From Thermoplasmata archaeon (lineage in GTDB: Archaea > Thermoplasmatota > Thermoplasmata > Lutacidiplasmatales > UBA184), in assembly GCA_021817605.1 (NCBI GenBank), contig JAKAUN010000002.1, positions 129,676-193,675 of the forward strand: a stretch of DNA of 64,000 nt. Direction: 5' to 3'. Shown here one piece after another: positions 27,044 to 35,049 of the stretch. Below the pieces are notes generated by a model. It ran no database searches. It was given only the letters and a program-made list of their open reading frames with translations, and was not told the DNA's origin. The first letter of the stretch is position 1. Every line of letters begins with the position of its first letter. Both the position numbers and the translations under genes were made by a program.

Positions 27044-27346
27044 GTGGCTTGGATTCTCTTCGCCATCCCCTCCGCCCAACGGCAGAGCCTGGAAGGGGCG
27101 CTCAAGGACGACCTGCTCTCGCGGCAGAGCCAGAAGGTCCGCGACGCCGCAACGGTGGGGGGACCCGCCGAGACCGCCTACGTCCTCCTCGAGGGAGGAG
27201 CCGAGGGACTCCGCCGGGCCGAAGAGCTTCTGGGACCGCTCGGAAAGCGCCTCGAGGGCGCGGAGGCCGAGGCGCTCTACCAGAAGTTCAAGGCCGAGGA
27301 AGAGGCCGCCTCGGCCGGCATGGGGCTCTTCTTCACCGAGGACTGA
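27044..27346 (+). CDS. Conserved-looking hypothetical protein, 100 residues
   Basis: No family recognised. Starts at GTG 27044, with a TATA-like TTCCTTATAG at 27013-27022 about 25 bases upstream, a textbook leaderless arrangement that supports the gene being real. The sequence is mixed alpha/beta (AWILFAIPSAQRQSLEGAL, TAYVLLEGGAEGLRRAEELLGPLG) with an acidic helical C-terminus ending GLFFTED. It is soluble, without cysteines. Convergent with the GPN GTPase, 9 bases apart. Confidence 0.6.
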   Translation: MAWILFAIPSAQRQSLEGALKDDLLSRQSQKVRDAATVGGPAETAYVLLEGGAEGLRRAEELLGPLGKRLEGAEAEALYQKFKAEEEAASAGMGLFFTED

Positions 27347-27355
27347 CCGGGCCGG

Positions 27356-28147
27356 TCACTCCGGCTCGGGAGTGTGCGACGGCTCGAGGTCCTCGCCCCC
27401 CGCGAAGACCCTCTGGCACTCCCGGTAGAAGGACTCGAGGCCCGTCGACTCCTTCGCGGACGTGGGAAGCAGGCCGGCGACCGGGCCCATCGTCTCGATC
27501 GCCCGGAAGAGCTCGGTCGAGAGCTGCACGTCGGGGGTCGGCACGTCGCGGGTGACCGCTTCGTAGAGCTTGTCGGGCTCCTCCGCCCAGCCGGTGAGCT
27601 CGGAGAGCTGGTCGGGGGAGAGCACGTCCGACTTCGCGAGGACGTTCACGAGGGGCAGCCGGAAGCGGAACTCGACGGTGGCGCTGAGCATCAGCAGCGA
27701 GACGAAACCGGGGGGGGTCCTCGCGAGCGCCGGGTCGAACAGGAAGGCGAGCAGCGAGCGGTCGCCACCCAGGGCGTCGACGATCGCCTTGGACGCCTCG
27801 CGAAAGGCGAACAGCTCGATCTGCCCCGGGGTGTCGACCAGCACGTAGTCGGCCTTGAGGCCCTCGACCACCTGCTTCACCTCGAAGATCTTGAGGGCGA
27901 TCATGTCGGCGGCGGCGACCTGGGCGCCGTTCGGTCCGAGGCCGTACTCGTCCTGGATGTCGGCGAGCCGGACCCAGTCGCGAATGTCGACCTCCGGCTC
28001 GAGGCCGGGGTCCTCGAGCCCGGGGTCGAGGTTGACGATCGTCGCCTCGAACCCTGCGCTCTTCATCCATTCGGCGTAGGCGCGCACGAAGGAGGTCTTT
28101 CCCGCGCCGGCGGTCCCGGTGAAAAAGACGGCTCCTGGCTCCTCCAT
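27356..28147 (-). CDS. GPN-loop GTPase (XAB1/Gpn family)
   Basis: A 263-residue homodimeric GTPase. Motifs are FFTGTAGAGKTSFV (G1), the family-defining GPN loop (YGLGPNGA, near residue 72), VLVDTPGQIELF (G3), VLAKSDVL (G4, NKxD variant) and PTSAKES (G5). In eukaryotes Gpn proteins help assemble RNA polymerase II; the archaeal function is unproven. It abuts SRP19 with no gap (stop and start adjacent at 28147/28148). Confidence 0.92.
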   Translation of the reverse strand: MEEPGAVFFTGTAGAGKTSFVRAYAEWMKSAGFEATIVNLDPGLEDPGLEPEVDIRDWVRLADIQDEYGLGPNGAQVAAADMIALKIFEVKQVVEGLKADYVLVDTPGQIELFAFREASKAIVDALGGDRSLLAFLFDPALARTPPGFVSLLMLSATVEFRFRLPLVNVLAKSDVLSPDQLSELTGWAEEPDKLYEAVTRDVPTPDVQLSTELFRAIETMGPVAGLLPTSAKESTGLESFYRECQRVFAGGEDLEPSHTPEPE

Positions 28148-28447
28148 CTACTTCTTCCCCGCGACGTCCCGCAGGCGTCGGACCTCGGAGGCAAGGGCTC
28201 GCAGGAACGCCGCCTTCGACCTCGTCCCGCTCTTGGTGACACGCAGCCGGCCGCCGTAGTCGAAGAAGCGGCGAGGGTAGTGCTTGTCCGCCTCGACCGA
28301 GGCCTTCGCCCCGAGCCGTCGGGCGGCCTCGAGCAGCTCCTCCGCGGTGAGTTCCGGGACGGCCTGGTCAGCCGGCACGCGCCGGCCGTCGGCGCGGGAG
28401 AGTCCCCGCTGGAGGTAGGCTGGATAGACGAAGAAGTAGTCGGGCAT
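28148..28447 (-). CDS. srp19: Signal recognition particle subunit SRP19
   Basis: Binds 7S RNA and prepares it for SRP54. 99 residues, matching the family: FFVYPAYLQRGLSRADGRRVP, AVPELTAEELLEAARRLG, ADKHYPRRFFDYGGRLRV, and a C-terminal basic helix (KAAFLRALASEVRRLRD). Lies between rps8e and the GPN GTPase in one minus-strand run. Confidence 0.9.
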   Translation of the reverse strand: MPDYFFVYPAYLQRGLSRADGRRVPADQAVPELTAEELLEAARRLGAKASVEADKHYPRRFFDYGGRLRVTKSGTRSKAAFLRALASEVRRLRDVAGKK

Positions 28448-28467
28448 CGGGTCGGGACGGCCCCGCT

Positions 28468-28857
28468 CTAGGAGGCGGCGGCGACCCGGATCCCGTTGAG
28501 GACGCCGTCCTGGCCGGGGCGAGAGCTCACCCGTACGAGACCGATCTCGGTCTCGAGGATCGCGCCCTTGGTGATGATGTTGCGCTGAACGTAGTTCGGG
28601 TTGGCCGGGTTCTCGCGGACCGTGACGATCTGGGCGGGCCTCATCTTCTGGGTCGCCGGATCGAAGACGTTGACGGTGGACGCGGTGAGGATGCGGAGCT
28701 TCTCGTTCGCCCCCCGGACGCGGTAGGTCTTCACCGTTCCCGCCCCTAGGGTCGCCGTCTGCAGCTCGCGGGCGATCTCGAAGCGGCGCTTCTTGCGGAG
28801 CGGGCGATAGCGTCCGCCCGTGCGCTTGCGTCGCGAACGGCCCTGCCAGATCCCCAT
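28468..28857 (-). CDS. rps8e: Ribosomal protein S8e (eS8)
   Basis: Archaeal/eukaryotic small-subunit protein, 129 residues from the ATG at 28857. It opens MGIWQGRSRRKRTGGRYRP and continues RGANEKLRILTASTVNVFDP, NPANPNYVQRNIITKGAILET and SRPGQDGVLNGI. A weak TATA (CTCAAATAG on the minus strand, about 28889-28897) lies 32-40 bases upstream. First gene of rps8e-srp19-GPN. Confidence 0.95.
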   Translation of the reverse strand: MGIWQGRSRRKRTGGRYRPLRKKRRFEIARELQTATLGAGTVKTYRVRGANEKLRILTASTVNVFDPATQKMRPAQIVTVRENPANPNYVQRNIITKGAILETEIGLVRVSSRPGQDGVLNGIRVAAAS

Positions 28858-28901
28858 GTTCCGCTGAGGGGCGTGCGACCCGGGCCCGCTATTTGAGTCT
28901 T

Positions 28902-30014
28902 TCAGCGGAGCGAAGGGGGGTCCCCCGCGGCTCCCACGACGAGGACGCTCTTCACCAGGCCCGGGGTCCGTCGGGCGAAGACGTCCCCGAACTCCTCCCA
29001 TGGCCGCCGCTCGCCGATGAGACGGGAGGTGACCCCGGGCCAGAGGGCCTCGAACCTGCCGAGGTCCGCGACCGCCGCGGCGAAATGCGTGCGGTTCGCG
29101 TTCACGCTCCCCACCACCGCCTGGTTCTCGAGGACGAGACCGCGAAGGCGGGCCCCCATCGCCACGCTCGGGGCGGCGGAGGGGTCCGGGATGCCCGTGA
29201 GCACCAGCGTCCCGTTCGGCCCGAGGAGGTCGAGGAGCGAGACGTCCAGGTTCGCCGAGCCGGTCGCCTCCACGATGAGCTCGAACCGGTCCGATCCGAG
29301 CGCCTGCGAGCCCGCCGAGGCATCGACGTGGCGGGCGCCGATCGCGCCGAGGACCCCCGCGGCCGGGGTGCCGGAGGGGTGGCGGTCGATCGCCGTGACG
29401 CGCCAGCCTCGGACACGCAGGACGAGCGAGGCGAGCATCCCGATGGCGCCGGTCCCCGCGACCAGCGCCGCGGGCGGGGAGGCGGCGGGGGCCGCGGAAG
29501 GAGCGTTCATCCGGGCGAGGACGCCGAAGCCCTGCTCGGTCGCCTTCTCGACCACGCTGAGCGGCTCGACCAGCACCGCGGTGCCGCGGATCGACGGGGG
29601 GACCTTCACCAGGTAGGCCGGCGTCTCGACGTACTCCTCGGCGAGGTAGCCGTCGGCCCGCCAGATCCCCCGCTCGGTGTAGCGGCCGGTCTCGCAGAAG
29701 TCGGATCGATTGGCCGCGCAGAAGCGGCACGCTCCGCAGCCGCGTCGCACGGTCGCCACGACCAAATCCCCCGGCGTCAGCTCCTGGACCCCCGCGGCGC
29801 GCTCGACCACGGTGCCCAGGTTCTCGTGTCCGAGGACAAGATGGTCCGCTCCGTCGGGGACCCGGCCGTAGCGTCCCGCGACGATCTCCTGGTCGGTCCC
29901 GCAGACCCCGACCTCCGCGACGCGGACACGCACCCCGCCGGGCGGGAGCGGTGGGGTGGCGACCTCCCGCAGCTCGGCGCCCCCGGTCGGAGGATGGCTC
30001 ACGAGCGCACGCAC
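28902..30014 (-). CDS. gdh: Zinc-dependent glucose/aldose 1-dehydrogenase (MDR family)
   Basis: 370-residue medium-chain dehydrogenase resembling archaeal glucose dehydrogenases. Catalytic zinc region EVGVCGTDQEIVAGRYG and LVLGHENLGTVV; structural zinc cysteines C-x2-C-x2-C-x7-C in CGACRFC...FC; nucleotide-binding VAGTGAIGMLASLVLRVRG. It would oxidise glucose (or galactose/xylose) to the lactone, the first step of the archaeal Entner-Doudoroff route. The aldolase gene lies 2 bases upstream in the same operon, which strongly supports a sugar role over a generic alcohol dehydrogenase. Confidence 0.82.
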   Translation of the reverse strand: MRALVSHPPTGGAELREVATPPLPPGGVRVRVAEVGVCGTDQEIVAGRYGRVPDGADHLVLGHENLGTVVERAAGVQELTPGDLVVATVRRGCGACRFCAANRSDFCETGRYTERGIWRADGYLAEEYVETPAYLVKVPPSIRGTAVLVEPLSVVEKATEQGFGVLARMNAPSAAPAASPPAALVAGTGAIGMLASLVLRVRGWRVTAIDRHPSGTPAAGVLGAIGARHVDASAGSQALGSDRFELIVEATGSANLDVSLLDLLGPNGTLVLTGIPDPSAAPSVAMGARLRGLVLENQAVVGSVNANRTHFAAAVADLGRFEALWPGVTSRLIGERRPWEEFGDVFARRTPGLVKSVLVVGAAGDPPSLR

Positions 30015-30016
30015 GG

Positions 30017-30934
30017 CTACCTTCCGAGGTACGGGACGAGACGGGCCTCCACCGGGCCCAGCCGTTCGACCACCCGCGCTTCCTCCTCCGGGGACAGCGG
30101 GTCGTAGGGGGCGCGATAGCCGACGTCGGCCCGGCGCAGCCGCTGGGCGAGGAACTTGACGGCCTGAGGGAACGGGCCCGCGTCCACGACCGCGGCGAGC
30201 TCGTCGACGAGCCGCTGCGCTTCGGAGACCTTCTCCGCCTCCCCCGCGCGGGCCCGGCGCACCAGCTCCCCGCAGAGCTTCGGAACGAGGTTGGCGAGGC
30301 CCATGACCGCGCCGAGGGCCCCTCGGCCGATGGCGGCGGCGGCGAGCCGATCGTCCCCGGGGAAGACCGCGAAGCCTTCGGGCCTGCCGTCGAGGAAGCG
30401 CCCGACGCTCTCGATCGACCCGGAAGTGTCCTTGACGCCGACAAGCACTCCCTCGCGGGCGAGCCGGTGCACGAGCTCGGGGGAAAGCGCGTAGCCGACC
30501 AGCGAGGGGATGTTGTAGGCGAGCAGCGGGATCGACACCTCGGAGCGCAGCGCCCGGTAGTAGCGCGCCACCGCCTCCTCCGTCGGACGGAGGTAGTATG
30601 GGGCGACGGCGACCACCGCGGCGGCCCCCGCCCCCTCGGCCTGGTCGGCGTAGCGGGCCGCCTGGCGCGTGGACGGGGCGCCTACCCCCACCCAGACGTC
30701 CGTAGGGCTCGAAACGCTCTCGATGACGCTCTCGAGCAGGCGGGGCCGCTCCTCCTCGGTGACGGAAGGAAACTCCCCCAGGGAACCGAGGAGGAAGAGA
30801 TGGTCGACCCGCGCCTCGGAGAGCTCCCGAGCGAACCGCGCGTTGCGCCCGGGGTCCAAGCCTCCGTCGTCCGCGAAGAGCGTCGGCACCGGAACGATGA
30901 GCCCGCCGAGATCCACGTCTCGGCCAGAGGGCAC
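30017..30934 (-). CDS. kdgA: 2-keto-3-deoxygluconate aldolase-like protein (DHDPS/NAL family)
   Basis: TIM-barrel class I aldolase, about 305 residues from the GTG at 30934 (a second GTG at 30916 gives 299). Motifs are FLLGSLGEFPSVTEEER, APYYLRPTEEAVARYYRAL, LLAYNIPSLVGYALS (active Tyr) and GVLVGVKDTSG (Schiff-base Lys). Family members split 2-keto-3-deoxygluconate, make dihydrodipicolinate or cleave sialic acid; the glucose-dehydrogenase partner makes KD(P)G aldolase the best call. Divergent from RNase HII. Confidence 0.8.
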   Translation of the reverse strand: MPSGRDVDLGGLIVPVPTLFADDGGLDPGRNARFARELSEARVDHLFLLGSLGEFPSVTEEERPRLLESVIESVSSPTDVWVGVGAPSTRQAARYADQAEGAGAAAVVAVAPYYLRPTEEAVARYYRALRSEVSIPLLAYNIPSLVGYALSPELVHRLAREGVLVGVKDTSGSIESVGRFLDGRPEGFAVFPGDDRLAAAAIGRGALGAVMGLANLVPKLCGELVRRARAGEAEKVSEAQRLVDELAAVVDAGPFPQAVKFLAQRLRRADVGYRAPYDPLSPEEEARVVERLGPVEARLVPYLGR

Positions 30935-30967
30935 GGCGTCATAACGGACACGAACGTACCGGCCGAC

Positions 30968-31642
30968 GTGGGGTCGGCAGGTCCTCCCCTGCTCGTCGGG
31001 GTCGACGAGGCCGGCCGCGGAGCCTGGATCGGCCCGCTCGTCGTCGGCGCGGTGGCCGTCCGGCCGGAGGAGGTCGAGCGGCTGCGGGAGGCCGGCGCGC
31101 GCGACTCTAAGCTGCTCACTCCGCTCAAGCGCGAGGAGGTCTACGCGCGTCTCGGCACGCTCGCCCGTCTGGGGTCGATCGAGATCCCGCCGGGGGAGAT
31201 CGATCGCCACGTGCGCCAAGGCAAGCTCAACGAGCTCGAGGCCCGCGCGTTCGGCGAGGTGGTCCGCCCGTTCGCGCCGGCCCGAGTCCACGTCGACGCC
31301 TGCGACACGGACCCGAGGCGGTTCGGCCGGCGGGTCGCCCACCATGCGGGCCGCGGGCTCACGGTGGTCGCCCGCCACCACGCCGACCGCGACGACCCGG
31401 TGGTCGGCGCCGCGTCCATCGTCGCCAAGGTCCGGCGGGACCGCGCGATCCGCGAGCTTGCCGAGCGTCTCGGTGCCGAACTCGGCAGCGGCTATCCGTC
31501 GGACCGACGAACCGTCGACTTCGTCCGCGGGCTCCTGCGCCCCGGCGCCGTCCCCCCCGACTGGCTGCGCCTCTCCTGGCGCACGACACAAAGGGTTATC
31601 ACGGCCCGACCGGCTCGCTCCCTCGATCGATTCGGCCCGTGA
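30968..31642 (+). CDS. rnhB: Ribonuclease HII
   Basis: Cuts RNA in RNA-DNA hybrids, including single ribonucleotides. The start GTG at 30968 puts VGVDEAGRGAWIGPLVVGA close to the N-terminus as normal; 224 residues. Active-site acids are in DEAGRG, DSKLLTPLKRE, VHVDACDTD and HADRDDPVVGAASIVAKVRRD, followed by GSGYPSDRRTVDFV. The GTG of the next gene overlaps its stop. Confidence 0.93.
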   Translation: MGSAGPPLLVGVDEAGRGAWIGPLVVGAVAVRPEEVERLREAGARDSKLLTPLKREEVYARLGTLARLGSIEIPPGEIDRHVRQGKLNELEARAFGEVVRPFAPARVHVDACDTDPRRFGRRVAHHAGRGLTVVARHHADRDDPVVGAASIVAKVRRDRAIRELAERLGAELGSGYPSDRRTVDFVRGLLRPGAVPPDWLRLSWRTTQRVITARPARSLDRFGP

Positions 31643-31974
31643 CGATAGAGGAGACCTTGGCATCGCTCGTCGAGCGGTTCAACCGTCACGTCGAGCGCAC
31701 CCCGGCGGTCGCCGAGGAGCTCGACGGGATCGAGCGCACGATCGCGATCCGCCTCTCGGACGCGGGCAGCTACGCGGTCGACCTCGTGCGCGGACGGCTC
31801 GCCAACCTGCGCTCCGGCGCGCCGGAGAACGCCGAGCTCAAGATCTCGACGGACGCGCGGACCTTCCAGGAGCTCGTCCGCAAGGAGATCGGCCCGATGA
31901 AGGCGATGGTGACGCGTCGCCTGTCGATCGACGGGACCCTCGAGGACAAGCTGCTGCTGCGCCGGCTGCTCTAG
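31639..31974 (+). CDS. SCP2 sterol-carrier-like domain protein
   Basis: A 111-residue single-domain protein with the pattern of SCP2 lipid-transfer domains: ERTIAIRLSDAGSYAVDLVRG, then NAELKISTDARTFQELVRKEIGPMKAMVTRRLSIDGTLEDKLLLRRLL. The closing segment (sub-state helix then small beta strand) is typical. Ligand unknown; a hydrophobic cargo is inferred. GTG start overlaps the rnhB stop (GTGA). Confidence 0.75.
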   Translation: MTIEETLASLVERFNRHVERTPAVAEELDGIERTIAIRLSDAGSYAVDLVRGRLANLRSGAPENAELKISTDARTFQELVRKEIGPMKAMVTRRLSIDGTLEDKLLLRRLL

Positions 31975-31996
31975 TCCGTCCGGCGCGACGGGCGAT

Positions 31997-32497
31997 CTAC
32001 GGAAGAAAGACGCACGCCGCGATGCAGACCCCGTAGTGGTCCATCGGGATAGAGAGCTCCTCCGTGCGATAGTGCACGCGACGCAGCTCGACGCCCCGGA
32101 AGTGGGCGATCTCCTCCATGCGCCACTTGAGGAACTCCTTGAGCGACTTCTGCGTCCCGTGGAGGTGGCCCTCGGCGACGTAGCCGCCCTCCCCGTCCGC
32201 TCGGAAGCCGTAGGCAATCCCCGCGCTGATGACCTCGCCCTCCCCGCCGCCGTGGCGCGCGAGCACGCAGTGCGTGATCGCTCCGCGGGAGATCCGGACC
32301 CGGTCGACCTGGCGGATCCCGATCGGAAGGACCGAGGAGACGCTCACCAGGTTCTGCTCGCCGATGCCGGCCTGCAGAAGCGCGAGGTCGAAGGCGTTGA
32401 GCTCGCTGGTCTTGTTGATCCCTTTGCCGCTCGTGACGAAGAATCGGGACGGAACGGGGACCAGGGTACGGTCGGACGGTTCCGCGGCGTGCGGCAC
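31997..32497 (-). CDS. pdaD: Pyruvoyl-dependent arginine decarboxylase
   Basis: Makes agmatine from arginine, needed for polyamines and, in archaea, for agmatidine in tRNA-Ile2. 166 residues. FFVTSGKGINKTSELNAFDLAL is the N-terminal signature; NLVSVSSVLP contains the Ser-Ser self-cleavage site that makes the pyruvoyl group; HCVLARHGGGEGEVISAGIAYG and GHLHGTQKSLKEFLKWRMEEI follow. TTTAAGG at 32520-32526 sits about 26 bases upstream of the ATG (leaderless). Confidence 0.93.
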   Translation of the reverse strand: MPHAAEPSDRTLVPVPSRFFVTSGKGINKTSELNAFDLALLQAGIGEQNLVSVSSVLPIGIRQVDRVRISRGAITHCVLARHGGGEGEVISAGIAYGFRADGEGGYVAEGHLHGTQKSLKEFLKWRMEEIAHFRGVELRRVHYRTEELSIPMDHYGVCIAACVFLP

Positions 32498-32550
32498 GCC
32501 GGGGCGAGGGGCCGGCTCGTTTAAGGTTTGGGCCCAAAAGAGCGCCCGGA

Positions 32551-33117
32551 CTACACCATGATCGCGTGACGGCGGCGCATCGACGCTTCCGACTCGCCAC
32601 GCGCCGCCAGGACCTCGGCGATGACCGCGTCGGTGAACCGCAGCGCAGCGGACTCAAAGAGCGTGCCGAGCGGGGCGAAGCGGGGCCGTTCCGCGTCGTC
32701 GCCGAACTCGATCGTGAGCAGCAGCGAAGCGGTGTGCGCGAGCTTGGAGGTGGGCCGGCCGGTGAGCACGATGAGCTCGGCGCCCTCGCGACGGACGATG
32801 TTCGCCGTCTGGATGGACGAGTAGCTTTCGCCCTGGCCCGAGACGATCACGACCGCGTCGCCTTTGCGGACGATCGGCGTGACGCTCTCGCCGATGACGT
32901 AGGCGCGAAGGCCGGTCTGGACCAGGCGCATGGCGAAGGCGCGGCCGACGATCCCGCTGCGCCCGGCACCGTAGACGAAGATCTGCGGGGCACGGGAGAG
33001 GATCTCCACCATCCGCGCGACCGTGGTCGGATCGACCTGGGCCAGCGCGGCCGTGACCCTCTCACCGATGTAGCGCTGGGCGCGGACGAAGGTCGAGGAG
33101 CTAGCGGCTTCGGCCAC
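32551..33117 (-). CDS. hxlB: 6-phospho-3-hexuloisomerase (SIS domain)
   Basis: 188 residues from the GTG at 33117; the open frame upstream is a shadow of the neighbouring gene. The core FVYGAGRSGIVGRAFAMRLVQTG, AYVIGESVTPIVRKGDAVVIVSGQGESYSS and ERPRFAPLGTLFESAALRFTDAVIAE closely follows archaeal PHI proteins, which interconvert fructose 6-phosphate and hexulose 6-phosphate to supply ribulose 5-phosphate. The partner hexulose-phosphate synthase is not in the window. Starts 17 bases inside the end of the upstream TIM-barrel gene. Confidence 0.85.
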   Translation of the reverse strand: MAEAASSSTFVRAQRYIGERVTAALAQVDPTTVARMVEILSRAPQIFVYGAGRSGIVGRAFAMRLVQTGLRAYVIGESVTPIVRKGDAVVIVSGQGESYSSIQTANIVRREGAELIVLTGRPTSKLAHTASLLLTIEFGDDAERPRFAPLGTLFESAALRFTDAVIAEVLAARGESEASMRRRHAIMV

Positions 33118-34348
33118 GGTCGCCTCCGTGGGTCGCCGGCTTTCCTCCCTTGCGGGAGGCGGCGGGCCGCCGAGGGGTGGTGGACGAGCGCGCAGGAGAG
33201 CTGCCGCGGGCCTTCGCCTCCGCGACGGGACGGGCGGCCGGAACGGCCGGGCGGAACTTGCCCACGACGCTCGCAACCGTCTTCGGACGAACCGGTGGCG
33301 GGACCGCCTTGGAGGAGGCGCGAGCCCCTCCCGCTGCCGGGTGGAGCCGGCTGTAGCGGCGCGTGAGGGCGCGCTCGTAGAGCAGTTTCATGTACATCGC
33401 GTCGTGCTCGAGGAGCGGCGAGCTCGAGATGACGGTCACGTCGTAGTCGCGCTCGGCGAGAAGCTCGGCGAGCGGATCGAAACGGACGAGCCCCCGCTTG
33501 ATCGGGGTGAGACGGAACTCCCCCGGGCCGTAGAATTCCACGCCGGAGAAGTTGAGGTAGAGCGGGCCGTCGGTGGCGCGAACGAACTCCTTGAGGACCG
33601 GCTCGAGCTCCTCGGCCTCCTCGAAGCTCGTGCGCTCCCGCGCGGCGAGGTGCGGCAGGTTGAGCACCGGCACGATCCCTCGGGCCCGGCGGACGAGGTC
33701 GAGAACTTCCTCGCGGGAGCCGAAGACATCGGGGTGGCCGCTCGGCTCGATCGCGAGACGTACCTTGCCCTTGGAAAAGGTGGAAAGCCACTTCGAAAGG
33801 TCCATCGCGATCTCGGTGAGCGCCTGGATCGAGTCCTCGCGCTGTCCCGGACCGTAGAATCCGAGATGCGTGACGGCCAGCCGCGCCCCGAGGCCGTGCG
33901 CCAGGACGCCCGACCACTGGATCTGGCGCGTCGACTGCTCGCGGGCATCGGCGGAGCCGAAGAAGTCGACGTAGTAGGGAGCGTGGAGCGTGAGGTCGAC
34001 GTCGAGCCCCCGCGCGAGGTTGCGCGACTGCTCGAGGTCGGCGTAGTCCTTTGCGAGGCTCCACGTGAGCGCGGTGATCGAGTCGCGGCGGCGCAGCGGG
34101 GAGGCCAGCGCCTCCGCCGAGGGAATGTCCTTCTCCGGGTTCGTCCCCACGCTGACGGGCAGCACCTGCGTGAGCTCGCGGGGGCTCTTGCCCACCTCCT
34201 CGTCGAGCGCGTGGCGGGTGAGCGGGTTCACTTTGATGAACTGGACCTCCATCGCGGTGAGGCCCAGGTGGTGCACGTCGGCCATCCCGTCGCGGAGCGT
34301 CCTCCCCTTGCACGACAGGGGGATCCCCGCCGGCCCGAATCGAATCAC
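33101..34348 (-). CDS. TIM-barrel endonuclease IV-like protein with basic C-terminal tail
   Basis: 415 residues. About 1-335 form an AP-endonuclease-2/xylose-isomerase-type TIM barrel: MIRFGPAGIPLSCKGRTLRDGM, MEVQFIKVNP, DVDLTLHAPYYVDFFGS, RLAVTHLGFYGPGQ, VRLAIEPSGHPDVFGS, PVLNLPHLAARE and PLYLNFSGVEFYG. Several His/Glu/Asp residues expected for a trinuclear zinc site are present (H of LHAPY, H of THLGF, E of IEPSG, H of NLPHLA). The last 80 residues are Pro/Ala/Arg/Lys-rich and look disordered and nucleic-acid-binding. It may repair abasic DNA, but the family also includes sugar isomerases. Confidence 0.72.
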   Translation of the reverse strand: MIRFGPAGIPLSCKGRTLRDGMADVHHLGLTAMEVQFIKVNPLTRHALDEEVGKSPRELTQVLPVSVGTNPEKDIPSAEALASPLRRRDSITALTWSLAKDYADLEQSRNLARGLDVDLTLHAPYYVDFFGSADAREQSTRQIQWSGVLAHGLGARLAVTHLGFYGPGQREDSIQALTEIAMDLSKWLSTFSKGKVRLAIEPSGHPDVFGSREEVLDLVRRARGIVPVLNLPHLAARERTSFEEAEELEPVLKEFVRATDGPLYLNFSGVEFYGPGEFRLTPIKRGLVRFDPLAELLAERDYDVTVISSSPLLEHDAMYMKLLYERALTRRYSRLHPAAGGARASSKAVPPPVRPKTVASVVGKFRPAVPAARPVAEAKARGSSPARSSTTPRRPAASRKGGKPATHGGDRGRSR

Positions 34349-34361
34349 GAGTAACCAGGCC

Positions 34362-35039
34362 TCAGGCTCGGGAGCGGAGGTGAACCTGCGAATGTATATT
34401 ACGAGGGCCCGGCGGCTCCGCGGAAGAGCCGGACAACGCCCCGGCTCCCTTCCGGAGCCCGCGCGCGACCAGGTAGATCTCGGAGGAGGCCCCGCGCGAG
34501 GCCGGCGGCTTGGTGCGCCGGACGTCCGCGAACTCCGCGGAAAGCTCCCTCACGAGGTCCTCCACGAGCTCTCCGTCGAAGACCTTCGCCGCGAAACGCC
34601 CGCCCGGCACCAGGACCTCCTCGGCGAGGCGCATCGCCTCTCGGACGAGATCGACCGAGCGGGCATGGTCGGTCGCGTAGGCGCCGCTGATCCGCGGGGA
34701 AAGGTCCGAGAGGACCAGGTCGAACGGGACCTCGCCTAGGCGCGCGCGCAGACCAGGGTCTCCCACGCGGCCCCGCACGACGCGCACCCCCTCGATCGGC
34801 TCGATCGGGCGAAGGTCCACGGCAACGACCTCGCCTCGGGGGCCCACCGCACCCGCGGCGTAGATCGCCCAGCCGCCGGGGGCCGCCCCCAGGTCGAGGA
34901 CGCGACGGCCTGGCCCCAGGAGACCAAAGCGTCGGTCGAGGTACTCGAGCTTGAACGCCGCCCGGGAGCGCAGCCCCTCGGCCTGGGCCTGTCGGTAGTA
35001 GCGGTCGGAGCGCCGCTCCTGAAGGAACCTGCGGCCCAT
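34362..35039 (-). CDS. rlmE: RlmE/FtsJ-type rRNA 2'-O-methyltransferase
   Basis: 225 residues from the ATG at 35039. FtsJ features are RSDRYYRQAQAEGLRSRAAFKLEYLD (with the catalytic-tetrad Lys), RRVLDLGAAPGGWAIYAAG (SAM site), VLSDLSPRISGAYATDH (catalytic Asp) and GGRFAAKVFDGE (catalytic Lys). The target is expected to be a ribose in 23S rRNA. A 30-residue Gly/Ser/Pro-rich tail follows. 10 bases downstream of the kinase-GNAT gene. Confidence 0.88.
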   Translation of the reverse strand: MGRRFLQERRSDRYYRQAQAEGLRSRAAFKLEYLDRRFGLLGPGRRVLDLGAAPGGWAIYAAGAVGPRGEVVAVDLRPIEPIEGVRVVRGRVGDPGLRARLGEVPFDLVLSDLSPRISGAYATDHARSVDLVREAMRLAEEVLVPGGRFAAKVFDGELVEDLVRELSAEFADVRRTKPPASRGASSEIYLVARGLRKGAGALSGSSAEPPGPRNIHSQVHLRSRA

Positions 35040-35049
35040 CGGGCCGAGC

